NCBI RefSeq assembly: GCF_003121985.1
Contig: NZ_QEWP01000007.1
Coordinates: 186,001-250,000 of the forward strand
Direction of reading: 5' to 3'
DNA from: Marinilabilia rubra
GTDB taxonomy: Bacteria; Bacteroidota; Bacteroidia; Bacteroidales; Marinilabiliaceae
DNA length: 64,000 bases
The notes under the pieces were generated by a model, which saw only the letters and a list, made by a program, of their open reading frames with translations, had not been told where the DNA came from and searched no databases. The position numbers and the translations under genes are program-made. This document shows positions 1 to 9,170 of this stretch, piece by piece; position 1 is the first letter of the stretch, and every line of letters begins with the position of its first letter.

Positions 1-79
1 CGAATCTCGAAGTATTTCAATACTCCTTCGATTGGGCGGCTTGTAAATTTTGCCCTTTTGACTTTTTCAGCAGTCCCTA
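1..79 (+). repeat. Truncated right end of hairpin/TIR repeat, copy 1
   Basis: This copy starts inside a hairpin (arms TCGAAG and CTTCGA around a loop TATTTCAATACTC), followed by GGGCGG, TTGTAAATTTT and the terminal motif GACTTTTTCAGCAGTCCCTA at 60-79. The same series recurs at 630-726 and at 58147-58238. Its left arm lies outside the window, so the full length cannot be judged. It looks like the right end of a small mobile or structured repeat. Confidence 0.75.
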
Positions 80-99
80 AATTAGAAATTATGCAGGGT

Positions 100-207
100 G
101 CGCTAAAAAACGCAAATTCAATTAACTATCGGACACTTAAAGCACATCAACAATTAACCGGGTGCAAGGTTATTCCACAGCATACTCTTATACCTTTGCA
201 CTTGTAA
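100..207 (+). repeat. Dispersed intergenic repeat, copy 1 of 2
   Basis: The stretch begins GCGCTAAAAAACGCA, has GTGCAAGGTTATTCCACA in the middle and ends TTTGCACTTGTAA. A diverged copy with the same order of blocks lies at 58012-58119 (GCGCTGAAAAACGCA, GTGCAAGATTATTCCACA, CTTGCACTTAA). There is no open frame. At 58 kb this repeat directly precedes a copy of the hairpin repeat; here a 518-bp TIR element lies between the two parts. Its function is unknown. Confidence 0.7.
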
Positions 208-256
208 ATAGGGTCTGCTGAAAAAGTCAGCAGCCCTATTTTAATTTTATTTTTTA

Positions 257-523
257 TTGTCCTTTTTGGCATTGCCCCAAAAAGAACGAAAAAAGTCTAG
301 TCCGTTTAAACCTATCCGCCCGCGAAAGTCAAAATTTCCGGCCATAGCGCAAGGCCTTGAAAGTCGTCCATTTTGGCTTCCCGCTGTCCGCCGGCCCGGA
401 AAACGAACAGGCCACCGCGCCTTACAAATAGTAAAAGCCGTTCAGCCTAAAAACATTCTTTTGAACAGTAACATTTTGAATACTAATTACCGCGGGAGCA
501 GACTTTTTGATAGATTTACTTGA
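257..523 (+). other. Open frame of 88 codons inside the repeat, doubtful gene
   Basis: The frame starts at TTG with no convincing ribosome site. It encodes a basic, Pro-rich protein with no recognisable domain. Its relative at 41690-41959 keeps the same frame and the same stop despite many substitutions and a three-base insertion. Many of the substitutions change amino acids, which argues against strong protein-level selection. I regard it as a repeat-borne ORF that is more likely non-coding than coding. Confidence 0.25.
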
Positions 524-629
524 AAACCTTGCACTTTGAATGTGATTATTAGCTATAACTGATTTATTATTAGTTCTTTATTTGTTTCTCAGCAAGCCCT
601 AAATAAGAAAACTGCTAATCAAAAGAAAA

Positions 630-696
630 AAATTTACTTCACCGGCCCAATCTCGAAGTATTTCAATACACCTTCGATTGGCCGGCTTGTAAATTT
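630..696 (+). repeat. Structured hairpin repeat, copy 2
   Basis: Nested inverted repeats are AAATTTAC (630-637) with GTAAATTT (689-696), CCGG/CC (642-648) with GGCCGG (680-685), and TCGAAG (653-658) with CTTCGA (672-677), around a loop of about 13 nt. Copy 3 at 58147-58211 keeps the fold with one exchanged base pair (G645-C682 here, C58162-G58199 there). It could be a transposon-end structure, a structured RNA or a bidirectional terminator. Confidence 0.7.
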
Positions 697-740
697 TGTC
701 TTTTTTGACTTTTTCAGCAATCCCTAACGTAAATTTTTCT

Positions 741-1973
741 CTATCCAAAAAAGAGGTAGCCCAAAAGAATGGCGGCAATTATACCGGAGAAATCAGCAAT
801 TAATCCACAAGTAACCGCATGCCGGGTTTTGCGGACACCTACTGATCCAAAGTAAACGGCAATCACATAAAAGGTAGTATCCGTGGCACCCTGTACGGTA
901 CTGGCAATGCGACCAATAAACGAATCCGCTCCATGCAGGCTCATGGCATCCACCATCATGCCGCGGGCCCCACTGCCGCTAAGAGGTTTCATTAAAGCGG
1001 TGGGAAGTGCCCCCACAAAGTCTGTATTCAAACCGGCAGCGCTAATCACCCAGGCAATGCCATCCGTCAACACCTCCATGGCACCTGCAGCTCTGAAAAC
1101 ACCTATTCCCACCAGAATGGCAATAAGATAAGGGATTATTTTAACAGCTATAAAAAAGCCATCCTTAGCGCCTTCGATAAAGGATTCGTAAACGTTCACC
1201 TTTCTTATAACGGCCATAACAATGAAGGTGACAATAATGGAGAACAGTATAATATTAGCGGTGAGTAACGAAACAGTTCTTATCTCTTCACGGTTGAGCA
1301 ATGAAAGGCCGTAAATAACTGCACCGATGAACAGGCTCAGCCCACCCAGATACCCCATTACAACTCTGTTGAAAAGATTAATTTTCTGTGCGATAGCCAC
1401 GGAAATCAATCCGACAACCGTGCTAAAAAAAGTGGCCAGCAATATGGGTAAAAAGATATCGGCAGGATTAGCGGCTCCCATTTCAGCCCTGTAAACCATT
1501 ATAGAAACAGGGATGATGGTCAATCCGGAGGTGTTGAGCACCAAAAACATGATCTGGGCATTGGATGCTGTATCTTTTTTGTCGTTGGCAGACTGCAACT
1601 CCTTCATAGCTTTCAGGCCCATCGGGGTTGCGGCATTATCCAAACCCAACATATTGGCAGCAATATTCATCATCATGGATCCATAGGCCGGATGATCTTT
1701 GGGAAGAGTAGGAAATATCCTTCTGAAAAAAGGTCCGATTACTTTTGACATGGCTTTTACCATCCCCCCCTTTTCGCCAATTTTCATCAGTCCCAGCCAT
1801 AGAGTAAGGACTCCGGTCAGTCCCAGTGAAATCTCAAAACCTGTTTTGGCATAATCAAAAGTCGCATTCATTAAATTGGAGAATACTTCCAGATCCTGAA
1901 AGAAAATCAGTTTAATCAATGCTACCACAAAGGCTATTAAAAAGAAGGCTATCCAGATGTAGTTTAAAACCAT
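741..1973 (-). CDS. SpmA/SpmB-like nucleoside-recognition (Gate domain) membrane protein
   Basis: This 410-residue polytopic membrane protein has two Gate (nucleoside recognition) halves, as in Bacteroidota fusions of spore maturation proteins A and B. The first half (about 45-200) has the stretch GLDNAATPMGLKAM followed by an Asn-Thr-Ser-Gly loop. The second (about 265-400) has PLSGSGARGMMVDAM and a TVQGATDTTFYV motif. About ten hydrophobic segments are visible. The family's substrate is not established; in a non-sporulating Bacteroidota a transport role is likely, and the spore name is historical. It is monocistronic or weakly linked to the gene at 2037. Its 3' end abuts the TIR repeat. Confidence 0.85.
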   Translation of the reverse strand: MVLNYIWIAFFLIAFVVALIKLIFFQDLEVFSNLMNATFDYAKTGFEISLGLTGVLTLWLGLMKIGEKGGMVKAMSKVIGPFFRRIFPTLPKDHPAYGSMMMNIAANMLGLDNAATPMGLKAMKELQSANDKKDTASNAQIMFLVLNTSGLTIIPVSIMVYRAEMGAANPADIFLPILLATFFSTVVGLISVAIAQKINLFNRVVMGYLGGLSLFIGAVIYGLSLLNREEIRTVSLLTANIILFSIIVTFIVMAVIRKVNVYESFIEGAKDGFFIAVKIIPYLIAILVGIGVFRAAGAMEVLTDGIAWVISAAGLNTDFVGALPTALMKPLSGSGARGMMVDAMSLHGADSFIGRIASTVQGATDTTFYVIAVYFGSVGVRKTRHAVTCGLIADFSGIIAAILLGYLFFG

Positions 1974-2036
1974 AAATCAGAGTTTTGAGACAAATAGAAC
2001 CCGGCCATAAAATGAAGCAATTAAGCTCATTTGTTT

Positions 2037-2519
2037 TTAACGTTTATAGGCATCATGAGGTGCACCAAATTCCTTGCAGGAAATATTGTCAACATCAATC
2101 TGCCATATTTTAACATTTCGAACGGCAGGATCATTGTATTCAAAGCGCTTTTCGCTGTATTGCTTCATAATGTAGTCCAGAGCGTCCCGCTTCTTATCCA
2201 TGTCTTCCACAAAGGTCACTTTTCCTTCAGCAACCACACTCTTGGCTCTCATCCGGTAGCTACAAGCAACCTTAGGGTGTTGAAAAGCCAGCTCCTGCCC
2301 CACGTTAAAAGTAAGGCATATATGATTATTATTTTCCAGTGCTCTGACAATTCTGCCCTCAGGTGCACTATGAAGATAGAAGATACCTTCATGATAGCCA
2401 AAGTTCATTGGTACGGAATAAGGAAGACCGCTTTCATCCACCACCGATGCAAAGCAGATATCGCATTGAGCAATTACACTTTCAATGAATTCCTGATCTT
2501 CGTGGGTAAATGTTCTCAT
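2037..2519 (-). CDS. Pyridoxamine 5'-phosphate oxidase-like (NimA-type) flavin-binding protein
   Basis: This small split-barrel protein of about 160 residues has the family pattern CFASVVDESGLPYSVPMNFG near the N terminus, then YLHSAPEGRIVRALENN and ICLTF. These segments usually bind FMN or a related cofactor. Bacteroidota have many such NimA/PNPOx-like proteins of unassigned role, some linked to nitroimidazole reduction or haem handling. I chose the internal ATG at 2519 (MRTFTHEDQ) over the longer frame to 2552, because the extra 11 residues have no family character. It lies just downstream of dnaG on the same strand. Confidence 0.8.
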   Translation of the reverse strand: MRTFTHEDQEFIESVIAQCDICFASVVDESGLPYSVPMNFGYHEGIFYLHSAPEGRIVRALENNNHICLTFNVGQELAFQHPKVACSYRMRAKSVVAEGKVTFVEDMDKKRDALDYIMKQYSEKRFEYNDPAVRNVKIWQIDVDNISCKEFGAPHDAYKR

Positions 2520-2567
2520 GTTCTTAAATTTCTTAGCTTTATTGTGACACAACGGGTCAGTCCCTCA

Positions 2568-4529
2568 TTATACAATGGTGCGGCTACCCAGTTCTTTAGA
2601 TATATAAACGAATGCTTGTTGTAAATTACTGTATTCCTGAAGAACTTCCATCAGCATTTCCTGATTTCCTTCCTCCTCTGCCTTTTTCATTTGCTGGCGT
2701 TTCTCCTCCAGCAGAACTTTTACTTTTTTCCATTTTAACTCGGTTACCACTTTGGGGACCAAATCATCCAGGCAATCCTTTTCTTCCCGCATAAAACCCA
2801 ACTTTTCGTGGATTCTGCTCAATGGATACTCTCTGGCAATCAAATCCGTTGCAAGACTACTAATCTGATTATCGGAACTGGAAACAAAAAAATGTGAAGA
2901 AGAGAAACCTTCATTTCCATAATTCTCTTCATACAACTGCATCAATTTATTGTACAAGGGATTACTACTTTCCAGTTCATCCTGCTTCAATTCTGATATT
3001 ATATACTCGCCTACAGAAATTTCGTGTGTACCATCTTCCATCTCAAACTCTCCAAGAGAATCGTTTCCAAATTTCAGCAGAAACCGCAGTACTTCTCTCT
3101 CCTCTGTTTCAAACGGGTTGGATGAAGAGCTTGCAGCCCTTGAAACCATGTGGTCAGCCGTATTGGAAACTGAAGGTGGAACAGGACTATTATATTGAGT
3201 CTTGGAATAGTTCTTTTCCATTTTCTTTTTCCTGAGCTTTCCTATTTCCATAAAAAGAACCTGTTCCTCTACTTTCATCAGGCTGCTGCAATCTTTAACA
3301 TACTCGCTACGGGTAATAGAATCGGGAATCACTGAAATGGTGCGAACAATATCCTGAACGAGTCTGGCACGACCAATAGGATCATTTTTAGACTCTTCCA
3401 TGAGCAGGCCGGTCTTAAAACGTAAAAAGTCTGTTTCGTGTTTTTTGATGTATTCTCTAAGCGCTTCTCCCCCAAGTTTCTTGGCGTAAGAATCGGGATC
3501 TTCCCCGTCGGGCAGCAACAATACCTTTACATTGAGACCTTCCTCCAGGACCAAATCAATTCCTCTCAAAGAAGCCTTGATTCCGGCCGCATCACCATCA
3601 AAAATGATGGTCAGGTTTTTAGAAAAACGGGCAATCAACCTAATCTGATCGGTAGTTAACGCCGTTCCCGAACTGGCAACCACATTGGCAATACCAGCCT
3701 GATGAAACGAAAGCACATCGGTATAACCTTCCACCAGAATGCACCGATCCTGGCGCGAGATCTCTTGCCTGGCCTGATACATCCCATAAAGAATCCGGCT
3801 TTTATGATAGATTTCCGACTCGGGAGAATTGAGATATTTAGCCGTTTTTTTATTAGTCCGCAAAATCCGGCCACCAAAGCCTATGACTTTTCCGGCAAGG
3901 CTGTGAATGGGAAATATCACTCTTCCTCTGAACCTGTCAGCCTGATAATCGTCACGTACGATGGTAAGCCCGGTTTTTTCCAAAAAATCAAGCTTGTAGC
4001 CTTGTCTCAGGGCTTCCTTTGTAAAGGCATCTTTTGTTTCAGGCGAATAGCCTAATTGAAACTTCTGAATAATGTCATCTCGAAATTGCCGTTCCCTGAA
4101 GTAACCTAATCCAACAGATTTTCCCTCATCCGACTTATGAAGACGATCCATAAAGTAAGTAGCTGCAAAACTGGTTACCACCAACATACTCTCACGGTCA
4201 TTTTGGTGGGCCATCTCTTCGGGGCTTAGCTCCTTCTCCTCAATATGTATGTGGAATTTCCTTCCCAGAATTTTAATGGCCTCAATGAAGGAAATCTGCT
4301 CGTGATCCATCAGGAAATTGACGGCATTTCCACCTTTACCGCAACCGAAACACTTGTAAATACCTTTATGGGGAGACACAATAAATGATGGCGTTTTCTC
4401 ATTATGAAAAGGACACAAACCAATGTAATTGATGCCACGCCGTTTGAGGTTGACAAACTCCGACACAACCTCGGTTATTTGTCCCTGTGCTGTATCCATC
4501 ACCTTATCTATCGTGCCCTTGTCTATCAT
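2568..4529 (-). CDS. dnaG: DNA primase DnaG
   Basis: The 653-residue primase makes RNA primers at the replication fork. The N-terminal CHC2 zinc finger uses C39, H42, C60 and C63 (CPFHNEKTPSF and YKCFGCGKGG). The RNA polymerase core and TOPRIM domain follow, with LVEGYTDVLSF and IIFDGDAAG as the acidic catalytic motifs, around residues 260-320. The C-terminal 200 residues form the divergent helicase-interacting region. The length is normal for the family. A perfect TAnnTTTG box lies 27 bp upstream of the ATG, and the gene diverges from the sirtuin gene. Confidence 0.97.
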   Translation of the reverse strand: MIDKGTIDKVMDTAQGQITEVVSEFVNLKRRGINYIGLCPFHNEKTPSFIVSPHKGIYKCFGCGKGGNAVNFLMDHEQISFIEAIKILGRKFHIHIEEKELSPEEMAHQNDRESMLVVTSFAATYFMDRLHKSDEGKSVGLGYFRERQFRDDIIQKFQLGYSPETKDAFTKEALRQGYKLDFLEKTGLTIVRDDYQADRFRGRVIFPIHSLAGKVIGFGGRILRTNKKTAKYLNSPESEIYHKSRILYGMYQARQEISRQDRCILVEGYTDVLSFHQAGIANVVASSGTALTTDQIRLIARFSKNLTIIFDGDAAGIKASLRGIDLVLEEGLNVKVLLLPDGEDPDSYAKKLGGEALREYIKKHETDFLRFKTGLLMEESKNDPIGRARLVQDIVRTISVIPDSITRSEYVKDCSSLMKVEEQVLFMEIGKLRKKKMEKNYSKTQYNSPVPPSVSNTADHMVSRAASSSSNPFETEEREVLRFLLKFGNDSLGEFEMEDGTHEISVGEYIISELKQDELESSNPLYNKLMQLYEENYGNEGFSSSHFFVSSSDNQISSLATDLIAREYPLSRIHEKLGFMREEKDCLDDLVPKVVTELKWKKVKVLLEEKRQQMKKAEEEGNQEMLMEVLQEYSNLQQAFVYISKELGSRTIV

Positions 4530-4555
4530 GCGTCTTTTGTTAATTTGTCAACTTT

Positions 4556-4563
4556 CAAAGGTA
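4556..4563 (-). promoter_or_regulatory. Candidate -7 promoter box for dnaG
   Basis: On the minus strand the box reads TACCTTTG, an exact match to the Bacteroidota -7 consensus TAnnTTTG, ending 27 bp before the dnaG start codon. No TTG lies at the expected -33 distance, so only half of the signal is present. Confidence 0.4.
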
Positions 4564-4678
4564 AAAAATTTTTTATCCATTCCGAGGTGCTTTATTTCAG
4601 CTTCCACTTAACAACACAGGTAAAATCTATTATATTAGTTCCTTTCATAATTTTAATGAGACACAAAATAAATATCAG

Positions 4679-5368
4679 ATGAGAAAACTGGTAGTTCTTT
4701 CCGGATCAGGCATAAGTGCAGAAAGTGGAATTAAAACTTTTCGCGATATGGGTGGACTATGGGAGCAGTACGACGTTACAGAGGTTGCCTCTCCGCAGGC
4801 ATGGGAAAACAACCGGCAGTTGGTTCTGGATTTCTACAATCAACGGAGAAAACAATTGTTTGAGTCAGAGCCAAACCCGGCACATTACGACCTGGCTGAT
4901 CTTGAAAAGTATTTTGATTTAAGAATTGTGACCCAAAATGTGGACGACTTGCACGAACGGGCAGGCAATTCAAATGTTTTACACCTGCATGGGGAACTTA
5001 AGAAAGTAAGAAGCACCGTTGATCCCACATTGATTTATGAAATGGATCATTGGGAATTGAAAGAAGGAGATATTTGTGAAAAAGGATCTCAACTCCGGCC
5101 TCACATTGTATGGTTTGGAGAACCGGTTGATGCCATCATGGAAGCTGCTGAAGTTGTTTCTCAGGCGGATATTTTTGTGGTAATCGGTACTTCCCTGTCT
5201 GTATATCCGGCTGCAGGACTGCTTCAGTATGTATCGTCTTCTGTCCCTGTTTACATCATTGACCCTGGATCACCCGAATATCAATCGTCTCCAAGTATCC
5301 ATCCAATAAAAGAGAAAGCGTCATCAGGAATGAAAATTCTGAAAAAGAAATTGCTTCAAGAGGCTTGA
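4679..5368 (+). CDS. cobB: Sirtuin, NAD-dependent protein deacylase (class III, CobB-like)
   Basis: The protein has 229 residues. The Rossmann NAD site is GSGISAESGI (8-18) with FRD, then TQNVDDLH (85-92) and the catalytic His104 in HLHGEL. Tyr53 and Arg56 (FYNQRR) match the Tyr-x-x-Arg pair that gives class III sirtuins preference for succinyl and malonyl lysine. The region that usually carries four zinc-binding Cys (about 110-145) has only one Cys, so the structural zinc appears absent. The start ATG at 4679 opens directly on the NAD-binding strand. It is convergent with atpG, with only 7 bp between stops. Confidence 0.93.
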   Translation: MRKLVVLSGSGISAESGIKTFRDMGGLWEQYDVTEVASPQAWENNRQLVLDFYNQRRKQLFESEPNPAHYDLADLEKYFDLRIVTQNVDDLHERAGNSNVLHLHGELKKVRSTVDPTLIYEMDHWELKEGDICEKGSQLRPHIVWFGEPVDAIMEAAEVVSQADIFVVIGTSLSVYPAAGLLQYVSSSVPVYIIDPGSPEYQSSPSIHPIKEKASSGMKILKKKLLQEA

Positions 5369-5375
5369 AACACTT

Positions 5376-6251
5376 CTATTTCTTAAGTGCTTCAGCTCCT
5401 GAGGTGATTTCAATCAACTCATTGGTAATGGCCGATTGACGAGCTTTATTATAAGACAACTGAAGATCTTTTATTAGGTCGGTAGCATTATCCGTCGCTT
5501 TATGCATAGAGGTCATCCTTGCCCCATGTTCAGAAGCAATAGATTCCAGCACAACCTGATAGAACATTGATTTTAACGTTTTGGGCATCAATGTATCAAC
5601 AATAGTCTGGCGGTTAGGCTCCAGAATATATTTTGAAATGGCCTTATCCCGTTTTATTTCGGGAATGGCAATGGGCAGAAATTGCTGAACCTGAACTTGC
5701 TGAACAGCAGCATTAATAAACTCATTATAAACAACAATAGATTTCTTAAGAATTCCAAGATCATATTCATCAAGAAGCTCTTCAGCCAGCATTGAGACTT
5801 TATTAAACGTAGGATCTGAAAGCTGTCCCTCCTCCAGCAGGGTAGGAATAATATTTCGGCTTCTGAGCATTTTCCAGGCTTGTTTACCCAAAACCCGGAT
5901 TTCTACATTGCCACTCCTGTAATCATCCCTCAATTCAGTTTTAAGGAGATTCTGTACAGCCTTAACAATATTCGCATTAAAACCACCACACAAGCCCCGG
6001 TTGGAGGCAATTACCCATAGCACCACCTTTGTTCCGCGGCCCGGAGTAGTATATTTAATTGTAACATCGGGATGAGCAGCCACCATATCATTAATAATCC
6101 CAAGTAAATGGGAGGTGTATGGACGTATGTGCCCAACATCATCCTGAGCCTTTTTCAGCCGGGCAGCAGATACCATTTTCATAGCACTTGTTACCTGGCG
6201 GGTCGTTTTTATGGCACCAATACGGGTTCTTATGTCTTTTAAGTTGCTCAT
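5376..6251 (-). CDS. atpG: ATP synthase F1 gamma subunit
   Basis: The 291-residue central rotor stalk starts MSNLKDIRTRIGAIKTTRQ and has VTSAMKMVSAARLKKAQ, the conserved N-terminal helix. The NRGLCGGFNANI loop lies in the middle, and the C-terminal helix has MHKATDNATDLI and NKARQSAITNELIEITSGA. The length is normal. It is the last gene of the atpB-E-F-H-A-G cluster, 3 bp after atpA, so translation is probably coupled. Confidence 0.97.
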   Translation of the reverse strand: MSNLKDIRTRIGAIKTTRQVTSAMKMVSAARLKKAQDDVGHIRPYTSHLLGIINDMVAAHPDVTIKYTTPGRGTKVVLWVIASNRGLCGGFNANIVKAVQNLLKTELRDDYRSGNVEIRVLGKQAWKMLRSRNIIPTLLEEGQLSDPTFNKVSMLAEELLDEYDLGILKKSIVVYNEFINAAVQQVQVQQFLPIAIPEIKRDKAISKYILEPNRQTIVDTLMPKTLKSMFYQVVLESIASEHGARMTSMHKATDNATDLIKDLQLSYNKARQSAITNELIEITSGAEALKK

Positions 6252-6254
6252 GTA

Positions 6255-7847
6255 TTAAATGTCTTCATCATCAGATTCAAAATGAGAAGCAATATCCAGG
6301 GCTACCTGCTCAATTTTTGCGGTGATATCTTCGTCAAGCTGACCGCTCTTTATTCTTTCAAGAACTTCGGGATGTCTTACTTCAAGAGTGTCGAAGAAGT
6401 CTTTTTCAAATTCCCGCACTTTGTCCATAGGCACATCTTTCAACAACCCTTTTGTTCCGCAATAAATAATGGCCACCTGCTTTTCAACAGCCACCGGTTG
6501 ATATTGGGGTTGTTTGAGCAGTTCAACATTTTTTCGTCCTTTATCAAGAACGGCCATTGTTGCAGCATCAAGATCAGATCCAAATTTTGAGAATGCCTCC
6601 AGCTCACGGTATTGGGCCTGATCAAGTTTGAGCGTTCCGGCCACCTTTTTCATGGGTTTAATTTGGGCATTACCTCCCACTCTTGAAACGGAGATACCCA
6701 CGTTAATGGCTGGTCTGACTCCGGCATTAAAAAGGTTGTTTTCAAGAAATATCTGACCATCAGTAATCGAAATAACGTTGGTGGGGATATAAGCCGAAAC
6801 GTCACCCGCCTGAGTTTCGATGATAGGCAATGCCGTCAGGGTTCCTCCACCTTTTACCTTATCTTTCAAAGATGGGGGAATGTCATTCATCTTTGCGGCA
6901 ATCGCATCTGACTCTATTATTTTGGCTGCTCTTTCCAGCAATCTGGAGTGAAGATAAAAGATATCACCGGGGAATGCTTCACGTCCCGGCGGGCGACGCA
7001 GCAAAAGTGAAACTTCGCGATATGAAACAGACTGTTTGGATAAATCGTCAAAAATAATGAGTGAATGTCGGCCGGTATCTCTGAAAAACTCCCCGATGGA
7101 GGTACCAGAAAAAGGTGCATAGAATTGCATTGCAGCGGGATCAGCTGCCGTTGCTGAGAGGATAATTGTATATTCCATTGCCCCATGCTTTTGCAAGGTT
7201 TTTGCAATCTGGGCAACAGTTGACCCCTTCTGTCCTATTGCAACATATATACAGTATACCGGATTACCAGCTTCATAAAAAGATCTCTGATTTATAATGG
7301 TATCCAGTGCAATAGCGGTTTTCCCGGTCTGACGGTCTCCTATAATAAGTTCGCGCTGTCCACGACCAATAGGAGTCATCGCATCAATCGCTTTGAGACC
7401 GGTTTGCAAGGGTTCCTTAACAGGCTGTCTGTAAATCACCTCCGGTGCTTTTCGCTCCAGAGGCATTTCAAAGGTTTCACCCTTTATAGATCCTTTCCCG
7501 TCAATAGGCTCACCCAAAGTGTTTACTACGCGGCCTACCATCCCGTCACCTACTTTAATGGAAGCAATTCGTCCGGTACGGCGAACAATATCACCTTCTG
7601 ATACAAGTTGCGATTCACCAAAAAGAACAACTCCAACGCTGTCACTTTCCAGGTTCAAAACAACACCCATACAGTTATCAAACTCCACCAATTCATTGGC
7701 TTGGGCATTTAACAACCCATAAACACGGGCAATGCCATCACCAACCCCCAATACGGTACCAACTTCTTCAAGTTCGGTAGCTGACTGGAACCCTTCTATT
7801 TCTTTTCGTAATAAATCGGATACTTCCGATGGACGAATTTGTTCCAT
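6255..7847 (-). CDS. atpA: ATP synthase F1 alpha subunit
   Basis: The 530-residue non-catalytic nucleotide-binding subunit carries the P-loop [15 protein letters not shown], the [10 protein letters not shown] Walker B strand, the signature [14 protein letters not shown] with the arginine finger in SVSRVG, and the DELSEED-like C-terminal helical domain. Length and domain order are those of the family. It lies 12 bp after atpH. Confidence 0.98.
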   Translation of the reverse strand: MEQIRPSEVSDLLRKEIEGFQSATELEEVGTVLGVGDGIARVYGLLNAQANELVEFDNCMGVVLNLESDSVGVVLFGESQLVSEGDIVRRTGRIASIKVGDGMVGRVVNTLGEPIDGKGSIKGETFEMPLERKAPEVIYRQPVKEPLQTGLKAIDAMTPIGRGQRELIIGDRQTGKTAIALDTIINQRSFYEAGNPVYCIYVAIGQKGSTVAQIAKTLQKHGAMEYTIILSATAADPAAMQFYAPFSGTSIGEFFRDTGRHSLIIFDDLSKQSVSYREVSLLLRRPPGREAFPGDIFYLHSRLLERAAKIIESDAIAAKMNDIPPSLKDKVKGGGTLTALPIIETQAGDVSAYIPTNVISITDGQIFLENNLFNAGVRPAINVGISVSRVGGNAQIKPMKKVAGTLKLDQAQYRELEAFSKFGSDLDAATMAVLDKGRKNVELLKQPQYQPVAVEKQVAIIYCGTKGLLKDVPMDKVREFEKDFFDTLEVRHPEVLERIKSGQLDEDITAKIEQVALDIASHFESDDEDI

Positions 7848-7859
7848 ACCGGTTATATT

Positions 7860-8396
7860 TTAACTCAAAAATTTCTGTTTTATCAATTTCATCTGGTGGA
7901 TTATACTGTTGTCAATTATTTTGTCATCCACAACAAGGATCAACCCACCAATAATTTCGGGTTTCACTTTGGCTTCCATTTCAACGGGCGCATCAAATTC
8001 TCTTTCGATGTAAGACTTAAGCTCTTCAAAATAGGACTCATCAAGAGAGGAAGCCGTTATTATCTGAACGCTTTTTATCCCTTTAAACTTCTTATAAAGA
8101 TATTCAAAATAACGGATCATATCACCCAGCAAAGGCTCCCTGTTTCTTTCAATCACCAGATCCACAAACTTTAACATAATGGGATGCTGCTCGCCTGATA
8201 ACACCTTATGAATGACCTTCTTTTTCTGAGATGGTTTGATTACCGGATTATTAATAAAAGCACAGAAATCTTTTACCGAAAGGCAATGATCAAGCAGGAG
8301 CTTGGAATCAGTATAAAGCTTGTCAAGCTCTTTCTTTTCCTTTCCCAGCTCGAATAATGCTGTTGCATACCTGACTGTAATGGGGCCTCTGTTCAT
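7860..8396 (-). CDS. atpH: ATP synthase F1 delta subunit
   Basis: The 178-residue peripheral stalk cap links subunit b to alpha. The N-terminal six-helix domain is seen in ITVRYATALFELGKEK, and the C-terminal motif in EFDAPVEMEAKVKPEIIGG, the family's usual (V)G-G signature. It lies 10 bp after atpF in the same operon. Confidence 0.93.
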   Translation of the reverse strand: MNRGPITVRYATALFELGKEKKELDKLYTDSKLLLDHCLSVKDFCAFINNPVIKPSQKKKVIHKVLSGEQHPIMLKFVDLVIERNREPLLGDMIRYFEYLYKKFKGIKSVQIITASSLDESYFEELKSYIEREFDAPVEMEAKVKPEIIGGLILVVDDKIIDNSIIHQMKLIKQKFLS

Positions 8397-8406
8397 TTTA
8401 CGGTGC

Positions 8407-8901
8407 TTAGTTCAGGTTCATCTCTCTCAGATAAGTATTGATCACCTTCTTGTGCTTATCATCTTGTGAGAGTTCCTCTTTAAGTATCTTTTCTGCTATT
8501 TCAAGAGAAAGTCGTCCAATAGTCTCACGCATCTCAGCCAAAGCATCGTGCTTTTGCTTTTCAATTTGCTGATTGGCTTTTTCCAACAATCTTTGACTTT
8601 CCTTGCCCGCCGCCTCTTTAGCTTCTTCCAGAATTTCGCTCTTAAGCTGACGGGCTTCCTTCAAAATCGCATCTTTCTCTTTTCTGGCCTCTCCGATGAT
8701 TTTACGTCTTTTCTGCTCCATCATCTCCACTTCTTCTTTGGCTCTTTGGGCATCTTCCAAGGCAAAAGAAATGGTTTCTTCACGCACTTTTAGCGCACGT
8801 AATATAGATGGCCAGGCAAATTTGCGCAAGACCAAAAGAAGAATTATAAATGTCAGCGATGTCCAGAATATCAATCCCGGACTTGGAGTTAATAGTTCCA
8901 T
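8407..8901 (-). CDS. atpF: ATP synthase F0 b subunit
   Basis: This 164-residue protein has a single N-terminal membrane helix (GLIFWTSLTFIILLLVLRKF) followed by a long charged coiled coil, from about residue 35 to the end, that forms the peripheral stalk. It is the only b-type gene in the cluster, so the stalk is probably a homodimer. It is spaced 41 bp from atpE. Confidence 0.94.
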   Translation of the reverse strand: MELLTPSPGLIFWTSLTFIILLLVLRKFAWPSILRALKVREETISFALEDAQRAKEEVEMMEQKRRKIIGEARKEKDAILKEARQLKSEILEEAKEAAGKESQRLLEKANQQIEKQKHDALAEMRETIGRLSLEIAEKILKEELSQDDKHKKVINTYLREMNLN

Positions 8902-8942
8902 AATTGAATATTTGGATTATTCCAAAATCCGATGAAAGGGCC

Positions 8943-9152
8943 TTAGTCAACCAGCCATGCTACCACAATGGCAAACAGTGAAACCCCTTCAATAAGGGCT
9001 GCCGCAACAATCATAGCGGTTTGTATTTTTGAACTAATCTCGGGCTGGCGGCTCATGGCTTCAATGGCCGATTGCCCTATTTTACCGATTCCAAGAGCAG
9101 CCCCTAGTACGATTAATCCAAGTCCAATTGCGGTAAGTGAAATAGCTTCCAT
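8943..9152 (-). CDS. atpE: ATP synthase F0 c subunit
   Basis: This 69-residue helical hairpin forms the rotor ring. Helix 1 is Gly-rich (GAALGIGKIGQSAIEAMS), the loop is the conserved RQPE, and helix 2 carries the ion-binding Glu in AALIEGVSLF. After the Glu come Gly-Val, not the Ser-Thr seen in Na+-binding rings, and helix 1 lacks the matching Gln position, so a proton-driven ring is inferred. The length is typical. Confidence 0.96.
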   Translation of the reverse strand: MEAISLTAIGLGLIVLGAALGIGKIGQSAIEAMSRQPEISSKIQTAMIVAAALIEGVSLFAIVVAWLVD

Positions 9153-9170
9153 ATTTTTTTATTTTATGAG

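Larger units (their letters stand above)
209..726 (+). mobile_element. 518-bp element with 20-bp terminal inverted repeats (MITE-like)
   Basis: The left end TAGGGTCTGCTGAAAAAGTC (209-228) and the right end GACTTTTTCAGCAATCCCTA (707-726) are inverted repeats differing at two positions. The interior holds an 88-codon open frame that is conserved at 41.7 kb and the structured hairpin at 630-696. No transposase is encoded, so movement would need one supplied from elsewhere. The right end stops 15 bp before the stop codon of the convergent gene at 741-1973. Target-site duplications are not clear. It may be a non-autonomous transposon or a deletion derivative of an IS. Confidence 0.6.

Noticed and set aside
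1-730. CRISPR array or tandem repeats at the window start
   Set aside because: The repeats are few, long and of different kinds; there are no regular spacers and no cas genes.
741-1973. Sporulation function suggested by similarity to SpmA/SpmB
   Set aside because: Gate-domain proteins are widespread in non-spore-formers, and nothing else in the window relates to sporulation.
2031-2624. Long plus-strand frame (197 codons)
   Set aside because: It lies opposite the PNPOx-like gene, whose protein has clear family motifs; the frame is its antisense shadow.
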